Shown here: positions 28,976 to 37,437 of the stretch, piece after piece
Position numbering within the stretch: the first letter of the stretch is position 1
How the letters are laid out: each line of letters starts with the position of its first letter
Source: Bacillota bacterium
GTDB lineage: Bacteria; Bacillota; Clostridia; Christensenellales; Aristaeellaceae
Length of the DNA: 64,000 nucleotides
Reading direction: 5' to 3'
NCBI GenBank assembly: GCA_023413135.1
Contig: JAEZQK010000060.1
Span: 1 to 64,000 of the forward strand
Notes under the pieces: model-generated
The model's database searches: none
Told to the model about the DNA's origin: nothing
Seen by the model: the letters and a program-made list of their open reading frames with translations, nothing else
Made by a program: the position numbers and the translations under genes

Positions 28976-29629
28976 ATGACACAGTCAAAAGCCTGGGATT
29001 GGGACAAGGTGAAAAACCCTGTCTGGCGCATCCCCAGCGAGGAGAGCCATTTTCTTAACGCCAGGTGGAAGGGCCTTGGATACAAATCGATATTGGACCT
29101 GGGCTGCGAGCTTGGCCACCACACCATATTTTTTGCAAGGCACGGCTTTCAGGTATCCGCCATGGATCTTTCGCCGGAAGGCGTGCAAAGCACCGTAAAA
29201 TGGGCGTTTGAGGAAGGGCTGAGCATAGATGCACGCGAGGGAGATATGCTTTCCCTGCCTTTTCATGACTCAGCCTTTGACTGCCTGTTTTCCTACCATG
29301 TGATTTCCCATACCGACACCCCTGGAGCAAGGAAAATCATAGGTGAGATCCGGCGGGTAACAAGGCCCGGCGGTGAAATTTATGTGACGCTGTGCTCCAA
29401 GGAGACCTGGTCGTATAAGGATGCCGGCTTCCCCATCATCGATAAAAACACCGTGCGCAAGACCGATGGAGCAGAGATCGATGTGCCCCATTTTTTCGTG
29501 GACCTGGACGATCTTTTGGAATTGTTTTCAGGGTTTGAAATCATCGGCGTGCGTCATGTGGACGACTGCTATTTCGACGGGCAGAAAAGAAACAGCAAGC
29601 ACTATTTCCTGCTGGCCCGGCGGCTTTGA
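28976..29629 (+). CDS. Class I SAM-dependent methyltransferase
   Basis: 217 residues. Motif I is SILDLGCELGHHTIFFARHG (about 38-57), motif II VSAMDLSPEGV, the post-motif GDMLSLPFHDSAFDCLFSYHVISH, and GEIRRVTRPGGEIYVTL. This is the Methyltransf_11 type, acting on small molecules or modified bases; the substrate cannot be told. The ATG is 1 bp after the DinB-like stop, with AAGGAG inside that gene, so translation is likely coupled. The next gene's ribosome binding site follows directly. Confidence 0.88.
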   Translation: MTQSKAWDWDKVKNPVWRIPSEESHFLNARWKGLGYKSILDLGCELGHHTIFFARHGFQVSAMDLSPEGVQSTVKWAFEEGLSIDAREGDMLSLPFHDSAFDCLFSYHVISHTDTPGARKIIGEIRRVTRPGGEIYVTLCSKETWSYKDAGFPIIDKNTVRKTDGAEIDVPHFFVDLDDLLELFSGFEIIGVRHVDDCYFDGQKRNSKHYFLLARRL

Positions 29630-29649
29630 TGGATGCAAGGAGGAAAAAC

Positions 29650-30783
29650 ATGTCCCGTTGCCCCTGGTGTGATAAAGTTCCGCTATTGCAGCAATACCAC
29701 GATGAGGAATGGGGCGCCCGGCCCTGTCCGGAGGAAAAGCACTTTGAATTCCTGATGTTGGAGTGTGCCCAGGCGGGCCTTTCTTGGATGACCGTTCTTC
29801 GCAGGCGAGAAGCATACCGGGAAGCTTATGCGGGATTTGATGCAAACGCTGTGGCGCTCTTTGGAGAAGAACAAATCAAAGCGCTGATGCAAAACCCCGG
29901 CATCATCAGAAACAGGCAGAAGATTACCGCCTCGCTAAAAAACGCCCGGGCGTTTTTGCAGATACAGAAGGAATTTGGCAGCTTTGATACATACCTAAAA
30001 TCCTTTTTCGGCGGGCAGCTGCAAGTAAACAGCGTGGAAGACGACGCCCATGTCCCCCCAGCAACAGCCGCTTCACAGGCTATCAGCGCCGATATGAAGG
30101 CAAGGGGCTTTGCCTTTATGGGCGCCACGGTGATGTATTCTCACCTACAGGCTGCCGGCATTGTGGATGACCATGTAAACGGCTGCTTTCGCAAAGCCGT
30201 CTTTCCCCCATTGCCCCCGGTAGCGGAAGGCAAGCTTGCCGCGCTCTCCCGGGTAGGCAAGGCGCTCAAGGCGGCAGATGTCCTCTTTGGAGTGGGCGGT
30301 TCCGCCATGCTCTACCGAAACGGCCTGAGCGGGGATTTCAACGACATCGACCTCATGGTTGCGCCAAAAGATGCGCAAAAGGCCGACGAAGTGCTCTTAA
30401 GTCTTGGTACAAGAGGTGCGGCAAGGTCCTCCGGCGTGTTTGAAACCGCCGTCTTCCGCTCCTATGAAGTGGACGGGGTCGGCGTGGATATGATGGCCGG
30501 GCTTGCCATACGCCATGATGCGGGCGTATACCGCTACGCGTTTGAGCGGGATTCCATTTGTGATACCTGGCCCGTGTACGGCGTGATGCTTCCCTTTTGC
30601 GCCTTGGAGGATTGGTGCGTGCTGTATTACCTGATGCCAGGCAAGGAAGGGAAAGCGGAGCGCATCAAAGCGCATTTTCAAACCCACGGCATCCGTCATG
30701 CCGCGCTGCTTAAGCGGATGCTTGCAAACGATGCGCCTGTGGAGACCATCCAGCGGCTCAGCGGCCTGGCATCCCCAACTTAA
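29650..30783 (+). CDS. Tag (3-methyladenine DNA glycosylase I) fused to a nucleotidyltransferase-like domain
   Basis: 377 residues, about twice the length of Tag. Residues 1-185 are a full Tag domain: zinc ligands Cys4, His17 and the late HxxxC in DDHVNGC, and Glu38 and Trp46 of the base pocket (LECAQAGLSW). Residues about 190-377 look like a minimal nucleotidyltransferase fold: LFGVGGSAMLYRNGL (GS motif), then DFNDIDLMV (DxD), and a later acidic segment GVGVDMMAG. Such folds transfer nucleotides to proteins, RNA or small molecules or act as AbiEii-like toxins (family knowledge). AAGGAGG (29637-29643) gives the ATG at 29650. The fusion to a repair glycosylase is unusual; its role is unknown. 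Confidence 0.83.
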   Translation: MSRCPWCDKVPLLQQYHDEEWGARPCPEEKHFEFLMLECAQAGLSWMTVLRRREAYREAYAGFDANAVALFGEEQIKALMQNPGIIRNRQKITASLKNARAFLQIQKEFGSFDTYLKSFFGGQLQVNSVEDDAHVPPATAASQAISADMKARGFAFMGATVMYSHLQAAGIVDDHVNGCFRKAVFPPLPPVAEGKLAALSRVGKALKAADVLFGVGGSAMLYRNGLSGDFNDIDLMVAPKDAQKADEVLLSLGTRGAARSSGVFETAVFRSYEVDGVGVDMMAGLAIRHDAGVYRYAFERDSICDTWPVYGVMLPFCALEDWCVLYYLMPGKEGKAERIKAHFQTHGIRHAALLKRMLANDAPVETIQRLSGLASPT

Positions 30784-30800
30784 GATGCGGAGGAAAAAGG

Positions 30801-31571
30801 ATGATCGCCCCGCTTGAAAAAAAGCCTCTATCGCCCGTCATTCAATCATTGCTGATCGTATTGGCTGCCCTTTTCCTCTTTACCGTTCAGACGGCATTTT
30901 CTCTGCTGGGAGCCCAGGCAGCTAACCTATTCTCCTATCGCCAAATAGATCCCGGCGGCGCGTTTGCCTGGATATCCGTCCACCATATTATACAGGGCGC
31001 AGCTATCCTGGCAGTGATGGCGCTGATCTCCCTTTTCCTCAAGGTCGATTTCAAGCTGGGGTTGGGGGATAAGCGTGCCGGGTTGCGCATTGTATTCTGG
31101 TTTACGGTGATCATCGCCGTTTATCAGTTTGCCATGTGGTTCCTGCTGGATGCTCTGTCCCTGTCTAAGCCGTTTGCCTATCCCGTAAACACGCGGAACG
31201 TGCTTGGTGCGGTCGCGTTCCAATTACTCCTGTCCGGAACCAGCGAAGAGTTGTTGTTCCGGGCGTTTCCCGTGACGCTGCTTATGCTACTCACACAAAA
31301 AACATTCCGCCTTTTCAAAGGCCGCGTTCAGCTTCCGCCAGCGGTTATCATTGCCGCGGTAATGTTTTCCCTGGCGCATGTGAATTGGACCGTCAGCCCA
31401 TTCCAACTGCATTACGACATACTGCAGCTGCTCTACGCGCTGGCCATGGGCCTTGTACAGGGCTGGGCCTATGTGAAAACCCGAAGCGTGGTATATCCCA
31501 TGATGATGCACGGTATCAGCAATGTAATCGTCACCGGGATTTCCATTGTGATGCCGATTCTGTTTAGATGA
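30801..31571 (+). CDS. CPBP-family intramembrane glutamic endopeptidase
   Basis: 256 residues with about seven hydrophobic stretches. The three signature blocks are present: SEELLFRAF (EExxxR) at about 149-157, FSLAHVNW (about 191-198), and MMMHGISN (about 237-244). These proteases (CAAX/Abi family) cleave within membranes and include bacteriocin-immunity and stress-related members. It lies between two Tag genes in one operon: 17 bp after the first, and its stop overlaps the sequence carrying the next gene's ribosome binding site. Its substrate and link to alkylation repair are unknown. Confidence 0.85.
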   Translation: MIAPLEKKPLSPVIQSLLIVLAALFLFTVQTAFSLLGAQAANLFSYRQIDPGGAFAWISVHHIIQGAAILAVMALISLFLKVDFKLGLGDKRAGLRIVFWFTVIIAVYQFAMWFLLDALSLSKPFAYPVNTRNVLGAVAFQLLLSGTSEELLFRAFPVTLLMLLTQKTFRLFKGRVQLPPAVIIAAVMFSLAHVNWTVSPFQLHYDILQLLYALAMGLVQGWAYVKTRSVVYPMMMHGISNVIVTGISIVMPILFR

Positions 31572-31585
31572 AAGGAAGTGCTTCC

Positions 31586-32143
31586 ATGCACCGCTGCGGT
31601 TGGGCAGGTACGGACGAGCAATACGTAAAATACCACGACGAGGAATGGGGCAAGCCCGTACACGACGACAGGACGCTGTTTGAATTTCTGATCCTGGAAG
31701 GCGCCCAGGCGGGGCTAAGCTGGATCACTATTTTGCGCAAACGAGAAAATTACCGCAAGGCGTATGAGAACTTTGATCCGGAAAAGGTGGCCGCCTTTCA
31801 AGACGGCAAAGTCGCGGAGTTGCTGGAAAACCCCGGCATTGTGCGCAACCGGCTGAAAATCGCCGCCTCCATCAAAAATGCCAAGCTGTTTTTGCAGATT
31901 CAAAAGGAGTTCGGGAGCTTTGATCGCTACCTTTGGTCCTATGTGGATTTTGCGCCTGTGGTGGGCGATTGGGCTGAGATTACTCAGGTACCCTGCCGCA
32001 CGGAGCTTTCCGACCGCATCAGTAAAGATCTTCAAAAGCGCGGCTTCTCCTTCGTTGGCTCCACCATCATCTATTCCTACCTCCAGGCCGTGGGCGTGGT
32101 GGAAGATCATGAGAACGCCTGTTTTTGCAAGACGAGAAGGTAA
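31586..32143 (+). CDS. tag: DNA-3-methyladenine glycosylase I
   Basis: 185 residues, the normal Tag length. It excises 3-methyladenine from alkylated DNA. Zinc ligands Cys4, His17 and the HxxxC of EDHENAC; Glu38 and Trp46 (LEGAQAGLSW) are in place, then FSFVGSTIIYSYLQAVGVV. AAAGGAAG upstream supports the ATG at 31586; an in-frame ATG at 31568 overlaps the CPBP stop. It is a second Tag in the same operon and clearly similar to the Tag half of the gene at 29650, suggesting duplication followed by fusion of one copy. Confidence 0.95.
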   Translation: MHRCGWAGTDEQYVKYHDEEWGKPVHDDRTLFEFLILEGAQAGLSWITILRKRENYRKAYENFDPEKVAAFQDGKVAELLENPGIVRNRLKIAASIKNAKLFLQIQKEFGSFDRYLWSYVDFAPVVGDWAEITQVPCRTELSDRISKDLQKRGFSFVGSTIIYSYLQAVGVVEDHENACFCKTRR

Positions 32144-32152
32144 ACGGCGATC

Positions 32153-32205
32153 CAGCGGGGAAGGGGCTTTTTGAAAAAATCCCCTTCCCCGCACCCCATC
32201 CCCAA
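32153..32205. repeat. Dispersed hairpin, family D, copy 2
   Basis: GGGGAAGGGGCTTTTTGAAA pairs with the following AATCCCCTTCCCC and is followed by GCACCCCATCCCC. Same plan as 27195-27240 and 51875-51916. It sits 10 bp after the tag stop and may serve as its terminator. A further fragment, TGTCATCCTGAG...GAAGGATCTT (32279-32312), is another common dispersed palindrome. Confidence 0.6.
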
Positions 32206-32433
32206 AAACTTCTAGCTATATAATTGTTTAACAGTTACGGGATAAATCAACATGTCATGTGTCGACAGTTCCGCAGTCTGTCATCCTGAGGGCCATGCCC
32301 GAAGGATCTTTTGCTATAAACAATGTCCTGAAAGCAACACTGGGCAGACGTGAAGGACACGAAAAACATCGCAAGCAAAGTCAAGAATTTTTTTTCTCCA
32401 AACGATAAACTATCCCAGGAGGTAGCAAAGCGC

Positions 32434-33351
32434 ATGGATCAATGGCAGCAGGTGTATGCGGTCCAGCGGATGCAGGATTACATCCAGTCGCATCTTACCG
32501 ATTCCATTACACTGCTGGAACTTGCACGGCAGGCAGGCTACTCCCCCTTCCACAGCGCCCGCATGTTCAAGGAACTCACCGGCCGGAGTCCCTTTGAATA
32601 TATGCGGCAATTGCGCCTGACAAAGGCTGCGCTGAAGCTGCGGGATGAAAACGTGCGGGTGCTGGATGTGGCGCTGGACTTTGTGTTCGACAGCCACGAA
32701 GGCTTCACCAGGGCGTTTTCCAAGGAGTTTGGCATCACGCCCCACCGGTATCAAAAAAGCCCGCCGCCCATACGCCTGTTCCTGCCCTCCAGTGTGCGCG
32801 AATATTACGGCTACCTGAAAAGAGGAGAAAGAAAAATGGAAAAGGATCAAAATTCCGGCTTCGTGTTTGTGCAGGTCATCGACCGCCCCGCCCGCAAGGT
32901 GATTTTAAAGCGGGGCAAAAAGGCGGAGGATTACTTTGCCTACTGCGAGGAGGTAGGCTGCGACGTATGGGGCATTTTGTGCAGCGTGAAGGAAGCGCTG
33001 TATGAGCCTATCGGCATGTGGCTGCCCAAGCGGTTCCGCCCGGAGGGCACGTCTGAGTATGCCCAAGGGGTAGAGGTACCCGCCAATTACAGCGGTGAGA
33101 TGCCCGAAGGATATGAAGTGATGGACCTGCCTCCCTGCCAGATGATGGTGTTCCAAGGTCCGCCCTTTGATAACGATGTGTTCTATGAAGCCATTGAAGA
33201 ATTGAGCGAGGCCATGGAGAAATACAATCCCGAACTGTACGGCTTTGTCTGGGCGGATGAAGACGGTCCCCGCTTCCAACTGGAGCCGCAGGGCTACCGC
33301 GGATATATTGAAGCGCGCCCGGTGAGAAGGGTAACCCTTGGCAATAAGTGA
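32434..33351 (+). CDS. AraC-family regulator with GyrI-like effector domain
   Basis: 305 residues. Residues 1-105 are the AraC double helix-turn-helix (MQDYIQSHLTDSITLLELAR, SPFHSARMFKELTG, then the second HTH up to FGITPHRYQK). Residues about 140-300 form a GyrI/SOUL-like ligand domain, as in Rob/BmrR-type regulators that sense small hydrophobic or toxic compounds. AGGAGG at 32417-32422 favours the ATG at 32434; the frame also opens at a GTG at 32350. No obvious target gene besides the neighbours. It ends in a strong terminator. Confidence 0.87.
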   Translation: MDQWQQVYAVQRMQDYIQSHLTDSITLLELARQAGYSPFHSARMFKELTGRSPFEYMRQLRLTKAALKLRDENVRVLDVALDFVFDSHEGFTRAFSKEFGITPHRYQKSPPPIRLFLPSSVREYYGYLKRGERKMEKDQNSGFVFVQVIDRPARKVILKRGKKAEDYFAYCEEVGCDVWGILCSVKEALYEPIGMWLPKRFRPEGTSEYAQGVEVPANYSGEMPEGYEVMDLPPCQMMVFQGPPFDNDVFYEAIEELSEAMEKYNPELYGFVWADEDGPRFQLEPQGYRGYIEARPVRRVTLGNK

Positions 33352-33371
33352 GTCCTGGTTCCTCAATAACT

Positions 33372-33405
33372 TGCCGTCCCGCTGATTTGCGGGACGGCAT
33401 TTTTT
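33372..33405 (+). terminator. Intrinsic terminator after the AraC/GyrI gene
   Basis: TGCCGTCCCGC / GCGGGACGGCA with loop TGATTT, followed by TTTTTT. Textbook form, 20 bp after the stop. Confidence 0.9.
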
Positions 33406-33432
33406 CTAGGCATATCTATCCTAGATCGCAAA

Positions 33433-35130
33433 TCAAGATGGCCTGTCTCCTTCCGTCCCTCTGGGTTCATATGGAGGGTAGTGGTAATATGCCGGCCCGG
33501 CAGGCATGTCATTGAAAGCGGCTTCGCTGCCCTTTCCTGCGTCGACAGGTGGTTCATCCGCTTTGGGATCGCCTCTATCGTTCATCCGTTCGCCTTCCAC
33601 CGCGTCCATGAATTCTGCATGGCTGCCTTCAAACAACACCGGCAGGGGATTTTTAGGCGGACCCTCCAGCAGCTTTCCATCGGCTTTAAATCTGCCGCCA
33701 TGGGCCGGACAGTCCCAAGTCTTTTCCGAAGCGTTGAAGTTCAGCTCCGTGGACATGTGCGTGCAGGAGATATCCAAAACAGTTACATGATCGTTGTCAT
33801 CCCGATAGACGCCCGCCTTATGCCCTCGGAAGCGGATAGAGCGGCCCTCACCCTTTGCCAGTTCCTTATAGTCCCTGGTTCCCTCGAACTTCGACTTGAT
33901 CAGCTCTCCCACGCCCGCAAATACTTCGGAAGCCACCTTGCCAAGAGATTTTGCATAGTCCGTCCGGTTGCGGGAATACAGACCCTCATAGTCACAGCGG
34001 CCCGTATCGATGAGTTCCGCAATCATCAGCCCCGCCAGGGTGCCGCTGGTTAGCCCCCACTTGCGGTAGCCCGTGGCAACGTAGATATTGGATTTGTCCG
34101 ATAGCCGTCCGATATAGGGGATCTGATCCGGCGTATCATAATCCTGCGCCGACCACTTGGCCAGTACCCTTTTCACGCCGGCAATTTGATCCGCAAAGTC
34201 AATCAAATGCTGAAAGTGGTCGCCCGTGTCCTTTTCATCCCGGCCCGGGAAGTGGGTATCCCCCACCACAATCAGGATGCGCTTTCCGTTTTCCACATGG
34301 GTGCGGATGGAACGCGTAGGCTCGCCGATACTGATATAGCTGCCATCAGGCCAATTTCCATTTGCCTCCACGGCAATTCCGTAATCCCGACGCGCATAAA
34401 GCCTGGTGAAGAACACATTGGGGCCGTCGTAGAGGGGATATTGAGTGGCCTGTACCAGATGGCGGCAGCGGATGGATGCGCCGTTTTCCAGTACCACGGT
34501 TTTGATATCGTCATCCTCTACCCCGATGGCCTTCGTGTGCGTGTAGATGGCTGCCCCATTTGCTACGGCTGCGTTGGCCAGCCCCTGCACATAGCGCACG
34601 GGATGGAACACCGCCTGGCCCGAAAAACCCAAAAGTGCCTTGCTGCCCTTGGGAAAGGGAGGTTTGGTAATCCATTCCGCCGGGATCTCCAAGCGTTTGG
34701 CCGCTTCGTACTCATTAAGCAGCATATCCTTTTCGTTATTGGCGGAGGCGGCATAGATAAATGCGGTACTATCAGCCATCTGACAATCCATACCGTATTT
34801 CTGTACCGTTTCTGCCGCGAAGTGCAACGCTTTTAACTGGGATTCAGAAAAATCTCTGGCAGCGTCGATGCCGTACTTTTCCATAAGGTTGCTGTAGATG
34901 ATGCTGTGCTGTATGGTAAGCTTACCGGTAGTATTGCCCGTAGTACCCGAACACAGCGTTTCCGCCTCGATCACCACAGGCTTTATGCCCCGTTGCGTCA
35001 GGCAATAGGCTGTTGTAATGCCGCTGATGCCACCGCCTACGATGAGGACGTCGGTCTCCAAATCCTTTTCAAGCCGCGTATATTCCCGCGGCTTTTGCGT
35101 TTGATGCCAGTAGGAAACATGCTCCATCAT
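33433..35130 (-). CDS. FAD-dependent oxidoreductase with C-terminal Rieske domain
   Basis: 565 residues. The N-terminal DAO-type FAD fold starts TDVLIVGGGISGITTAYCLTQRG (GxGxxG, about 25-47) and ends with the second FAD contact YVATGYRKWGLTSGTLAG (about 350-367). A Rieske 2Fe-2S domain follows at about 430-510, with ligands CTH and CPAHG in the C-x-H...C-x2-H pattern. A last stretch of about 50 residues is acidic and Pro-rich. AGGAG lies 5 nt before the first of two adjacent ATGs (35130 and 35127). This DadA-Rieske architecture is widespread in Bacillota; the substrate is unknown. It is divergent from the cyanophycin locus. Confidence 0.9.
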   Translation of the reverse strand: MMEHVSYWHQTQKPREYTRLEKDLETDVLIVGGGISGITTAYCLTQRGIKPVVIEAETLCSGTTGNTTGKLTIQHSIIYSNLMEKYGIDAARDFSESQLKALHFAAETVQKYGMDCQMADSTAFIYAASANNEKDMLLNEYEAAKRLEIPAEWITKPPFPKGSKALLGFSGQAVFHPVRYVQGLANAAVANGAAIYTHTKAIGVEDDDIKTVVLENGASIRCRHLVQATQYPLYDGPNVFFTRLYARRDYGIAVEANGNWPDGSYISIGEPTRSIRTHVENGKRILIVVGDTHFPGRDEKDTGDHFQHLIDFADQIAGVKRVLAKWSAQDYDTPDQIPYIGRLSDKSNIYVATGYRKWGLTSGTLAGLMIAELIDTGRCDYEGLYSRNRTDYAKSLGKVASEVFAGVGELIKSKFEGTRDYKELAKGEGRSIRFRGHKAGVYRDDNDHVTVLDISCTHMSTELNFNASEKTWDCPAHGGRFKADGKLLEGPPKNPLPVLFEGSHAEFMDAVEGERMNDRGDPKADEPPVDAGKGSEAAFNDMPAGPAYYHYPPYEPRGTEGDRPS

Positions 35131-35288
35131 TTTTGCTCCTTTTGCTGCTTTCCTTCCTATATTGTCCGATTTGAGCCTCGTTAAGACGCAATATGTTTCC
35201 AATTTGTCCGCCAGGTTCCATGATGAACCCTTTCTTTTTCGGAAATTCTACCTTAGCGCCCTCATTTTTGTTACCCGGGAGGAAGCTC

Positions 35289-36425
35289 ATGCTTTTGTTA
35301 AAAGGCGGGGAGATATACGCGCCGGAACCCATGGGATGCACAGACTTGCTGCTTTCGCCGGAAAAAATCCTGATGATACGGCAGAATATCCCCGTCCTGA
35401 AAGACTACGAGACAGAAGTCATGGATTGCACAGGGCTTATATTATGCCCAGCTTTCATCGACCAGCATGTACATTTGACCGGTGGCGGCGGGGAAGAAGG
35501 GCCACAAAGCCGGGTACCGGAAATGGGGCTTACGGAATTGACCTTTGCTGGCATCGGCACGGCGGCGGGACTCCTGGGTGCCGATGGTATCACCAGGAGC
35601 GTGGCTTCCCTTTTGGCCAAGGCCCGGGCGCTGGAGCTGGATGGCATGAGCACGGTCATCTATACCGGCAGCTATGGCCTGCCCACCGACACATTGACGG
35701 GCAAGGTACTCCATGACATCGCCTTTGTGGACAAGGTGGTAGGGGCCGGAGAAGTAGCCATCTCCGACTACCGCTCCTCCCACCCCAGCCTGGAAATGCT
35801 AAGGGAACTGGCCTGGGAAGTGAAGCTGGGTGGCATGATCGGGGGCAAGGCGGGCATCCTCCACCTGCACGTGGGCGACGGCAAGAAAGGCTTGGCCCCA
35901 CTTATCGAGCTGATCGAAGAAAGCAACTTCCCCATGAGCATGTTCGTGCCTACGCACTTAAACCGCAACAAGAAATTGTTTGATGATGCGATGCGGTATG
36001 GACAAAAAGGCGGCTTCCTTGATCTGACCGCCGGAGAGACGGATCAAACGGGCCACACGCTACCGGAGGCCGCAAGGCTGTTGCTCGAAGGTGACGTAAA
36101 GCCGGAACAGATCACCTTCTCTTCTGATGCAGGGGGCAGCAATCCCCAAACTCCGGATGGAAGAGGCCATGCCTATAGCCTGTACCATGATGTTGTATCC
36201 TGCGTGCAGGAAAAAAGCATCCCTCTTCCTACAGCGCTGATGATGGTGACAAAAAACCCGGCTACACGGCTGAAGCTGCATCCCAAGAAAGGCGTTTTGA
36301 TGCCCGGCAGCGACGCGGATATCCTCATGCTGAAAAAGGAGGACTTGTCCATCGTTCACCTGGTTTTGGGCGGGAAGGTTGCCATTAAGAACGGAGTTTG
36401 CCTGATGAAGGGGAAATATGAATAG
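35289..36425 (+). CDS. iadA: Isoaspartyl (beta-aspartyl) dipeptidase
   Basis: 378 residues, an amidohydrolase-fold metallopeptidase that cleaves beta-aspartyl dipeptides. Metal site QHVHLTGGGGE (HxH, about 57-67), HLHVGDG, VPTHLNR and FSSDAGGS (about 278-285, the catalytic Asp) are all visible, and the length matches IadA. GGGAGGAAG at 35278-35286 selects the ATG at 35289. It is followed by cyanophycinase and cyanophycin synthetase on the same strand. Cyanophycinase releases beta-Asp-Arg dipeptides, which are substrates for this enzyme class, so in this context it probably completes cyanophycin breakdown to Asp and Arg (inference from gene order). Confidence 0.93.
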   Translation: MLLLKGGEIYAPEPMGCTDLLLSPEKILMIRQNIPVLKDYETEVMDCTGLILCPAFIDQHVHLTGGGGEEGPQSRVPEMGLTELTFAGIGTAAGLLGADGITRSVASLLAKARALELDGMSTVIYTGSYGLPTDTLTGKVLHDIAFVDKVVGAGEVAISDYRSSHPSLEMLRELAWEVKLGGMIGGKAGILHLHVGDGKKGLAPLIELIEESNFPMSMFVPTHLNRNKKLFDDAMRYGQKGGFLDLTAGETDQTGHTLPEAARLLLEGDVKPEQITFSSDAGGSNPQTPDGRGHAYSLYHDVVSCVQEKSIPLPTALMMVTKNPATRLKLHPKKGVLMPGSDADILMLKKEDLSIVHLVLGGKVAIKNGVCLMKGKYE

Positions 36426-36428
36426 CTG

Positions 36429-36540
36429 AGCAAAGCGCAGGCCGTCGGTCTAGGATGAGGGGATGCAATCCCCGAACCTGGAGTTTTCAAATGGCTTAGC
36501 CATTGAAAACGGAACACCGGCCAAGCAAAGCGCAGGCCGG
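36429..36540 (+). repeat. Intergenic direct repeat with hairpins between iadA and cphB
   Basis: AGCAAAGCGCAGGCCG occurs at 36429-36444 and again at 36524-36539. Between them are hairpins GGGGAT/ATCCCC (36459-36473) and GTTTTCAA.TGGC/GCCATTGAAAAC (36483-36510); CCGGCC...GGCCGG closes the block. It may be a mobile repeat or an attenuating structure in the operon; no T-run makes it a clear terminator. Confidence 0.55.
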
Positions 36541-36606
36541 TTCGTTAGACCGTATGTTTCATAATCGCCGGGGGAGAATGTCATAAGGAAAAGACAGGAG
36601 GCTGCC

Positions 36607-37419
36607 ATGGACCAAAAGGTGCACGGGAACCTGATGATTATCGGTGGCGCGGAAGATAAGCAGGGCACCAAGGAAATACTTCACGCAGCCGCCCAAGGCT
36701 CCGGCGGGGAAAACGGTCGGATGGTGATCATCGCCACCGCCAGCCAGCAGCCTAAAGAGCTTGGTGAGACCTACCGCACGCTTTTCACCAATCTTGGAAT
36801 AGGAAAGGTAGCGGTTGCCGATATCCAGACCCGTAAGGAAGCCAATGACCCGGCCTTTGCCCAAATGATCAGGGAGGCCACAGGCATCTTCTTCACCGGG
36901 GGCGATCAACTGCGCATCACCAGTATCTTAGGCGGAACCAAATCCGAAGAAGCGCTGCAGAAAGCATATCTAAAAGGCGCGCTGGTGGCAGGCACCAGCG
37001 CCGGGGCCTCGGTGGTATGCAGCACCATGATCACCGACGGGCTAAGCAACGACCCTGCCCGCAAGTGCACTCTGAAGATGGCCCCGGGCCTGGGGCTCTT
37101 GGAGCAGGTGATCGTGGATCAGCATTTTGCACAACGGGGACGGCTGGGAAGGCTTCTCTGTGCCGTGGCGGAAAACCCCCATACCCTGGGGGTGGGCATC
37201 GACGAAGATACGGCCATCCACGTCCACCCCGACGGTCACTTTCAGGTCCTGGGGGCCAATGCCGTCACCGTCATTGATGGAAGGAGCATCAGCTATGCCA
37301 ACGTATCCGAGCTCAAGCCCGATGAGATTCTGGCCATCGCCCATGTGACACTGCACGTACTGCCCAGGGGCTACGGCTACGATATGAAGACCCATACCAT
37401 CATCACGCCATCATCATAA
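36607..37419 (+). CDS. cphB: Cyanophycinase
   Basis: 270 residues, peptidase family S51. It cuts cyanophycin (poly-Asp with Arg side chains) into beta-Asp-Arg dipeptides. The nucleophile elbow GTSAGAS (about 127-133) carries the catalytic Ser. Family blocks IIGGAEDK near the start, GIFFTGGDQLRIT (about 93-105), and DQHFAQRGRLGRL with GVGIDEDTA are present. No signal peptide, so it is an intracellular enzyme. AGGAGG precedes the ATG. It lies 18 bp upstream of cphA, the usual pairing. Confidence 0.96.
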   Translation: MDQKVHGNLMIIGGAEDKQGTKEILHAAAQGSGGENGRMVIIATASQQPKELGETYRTLFTNLGIGKVAVADIQTRKEANDPAFAQMIREATGIFFTGGDQLRITSILGGTKSEEALQKAYLKGALVAGTSAGASVVCSTMITDGLSNDPARKCTLKMAPGLGLLEQVIVDQHFAQRGRLGRLLCAVAENPHTLGVGIDEDTAIHVHPDGHFQVLGANAVTVIDGRSISYANVSELKPDEILAIAHVTLHVLPRGYGYDMKTHTIITPSS

Positions 37420-37437
37420 ACCGGGAGGCGCAGCCGC

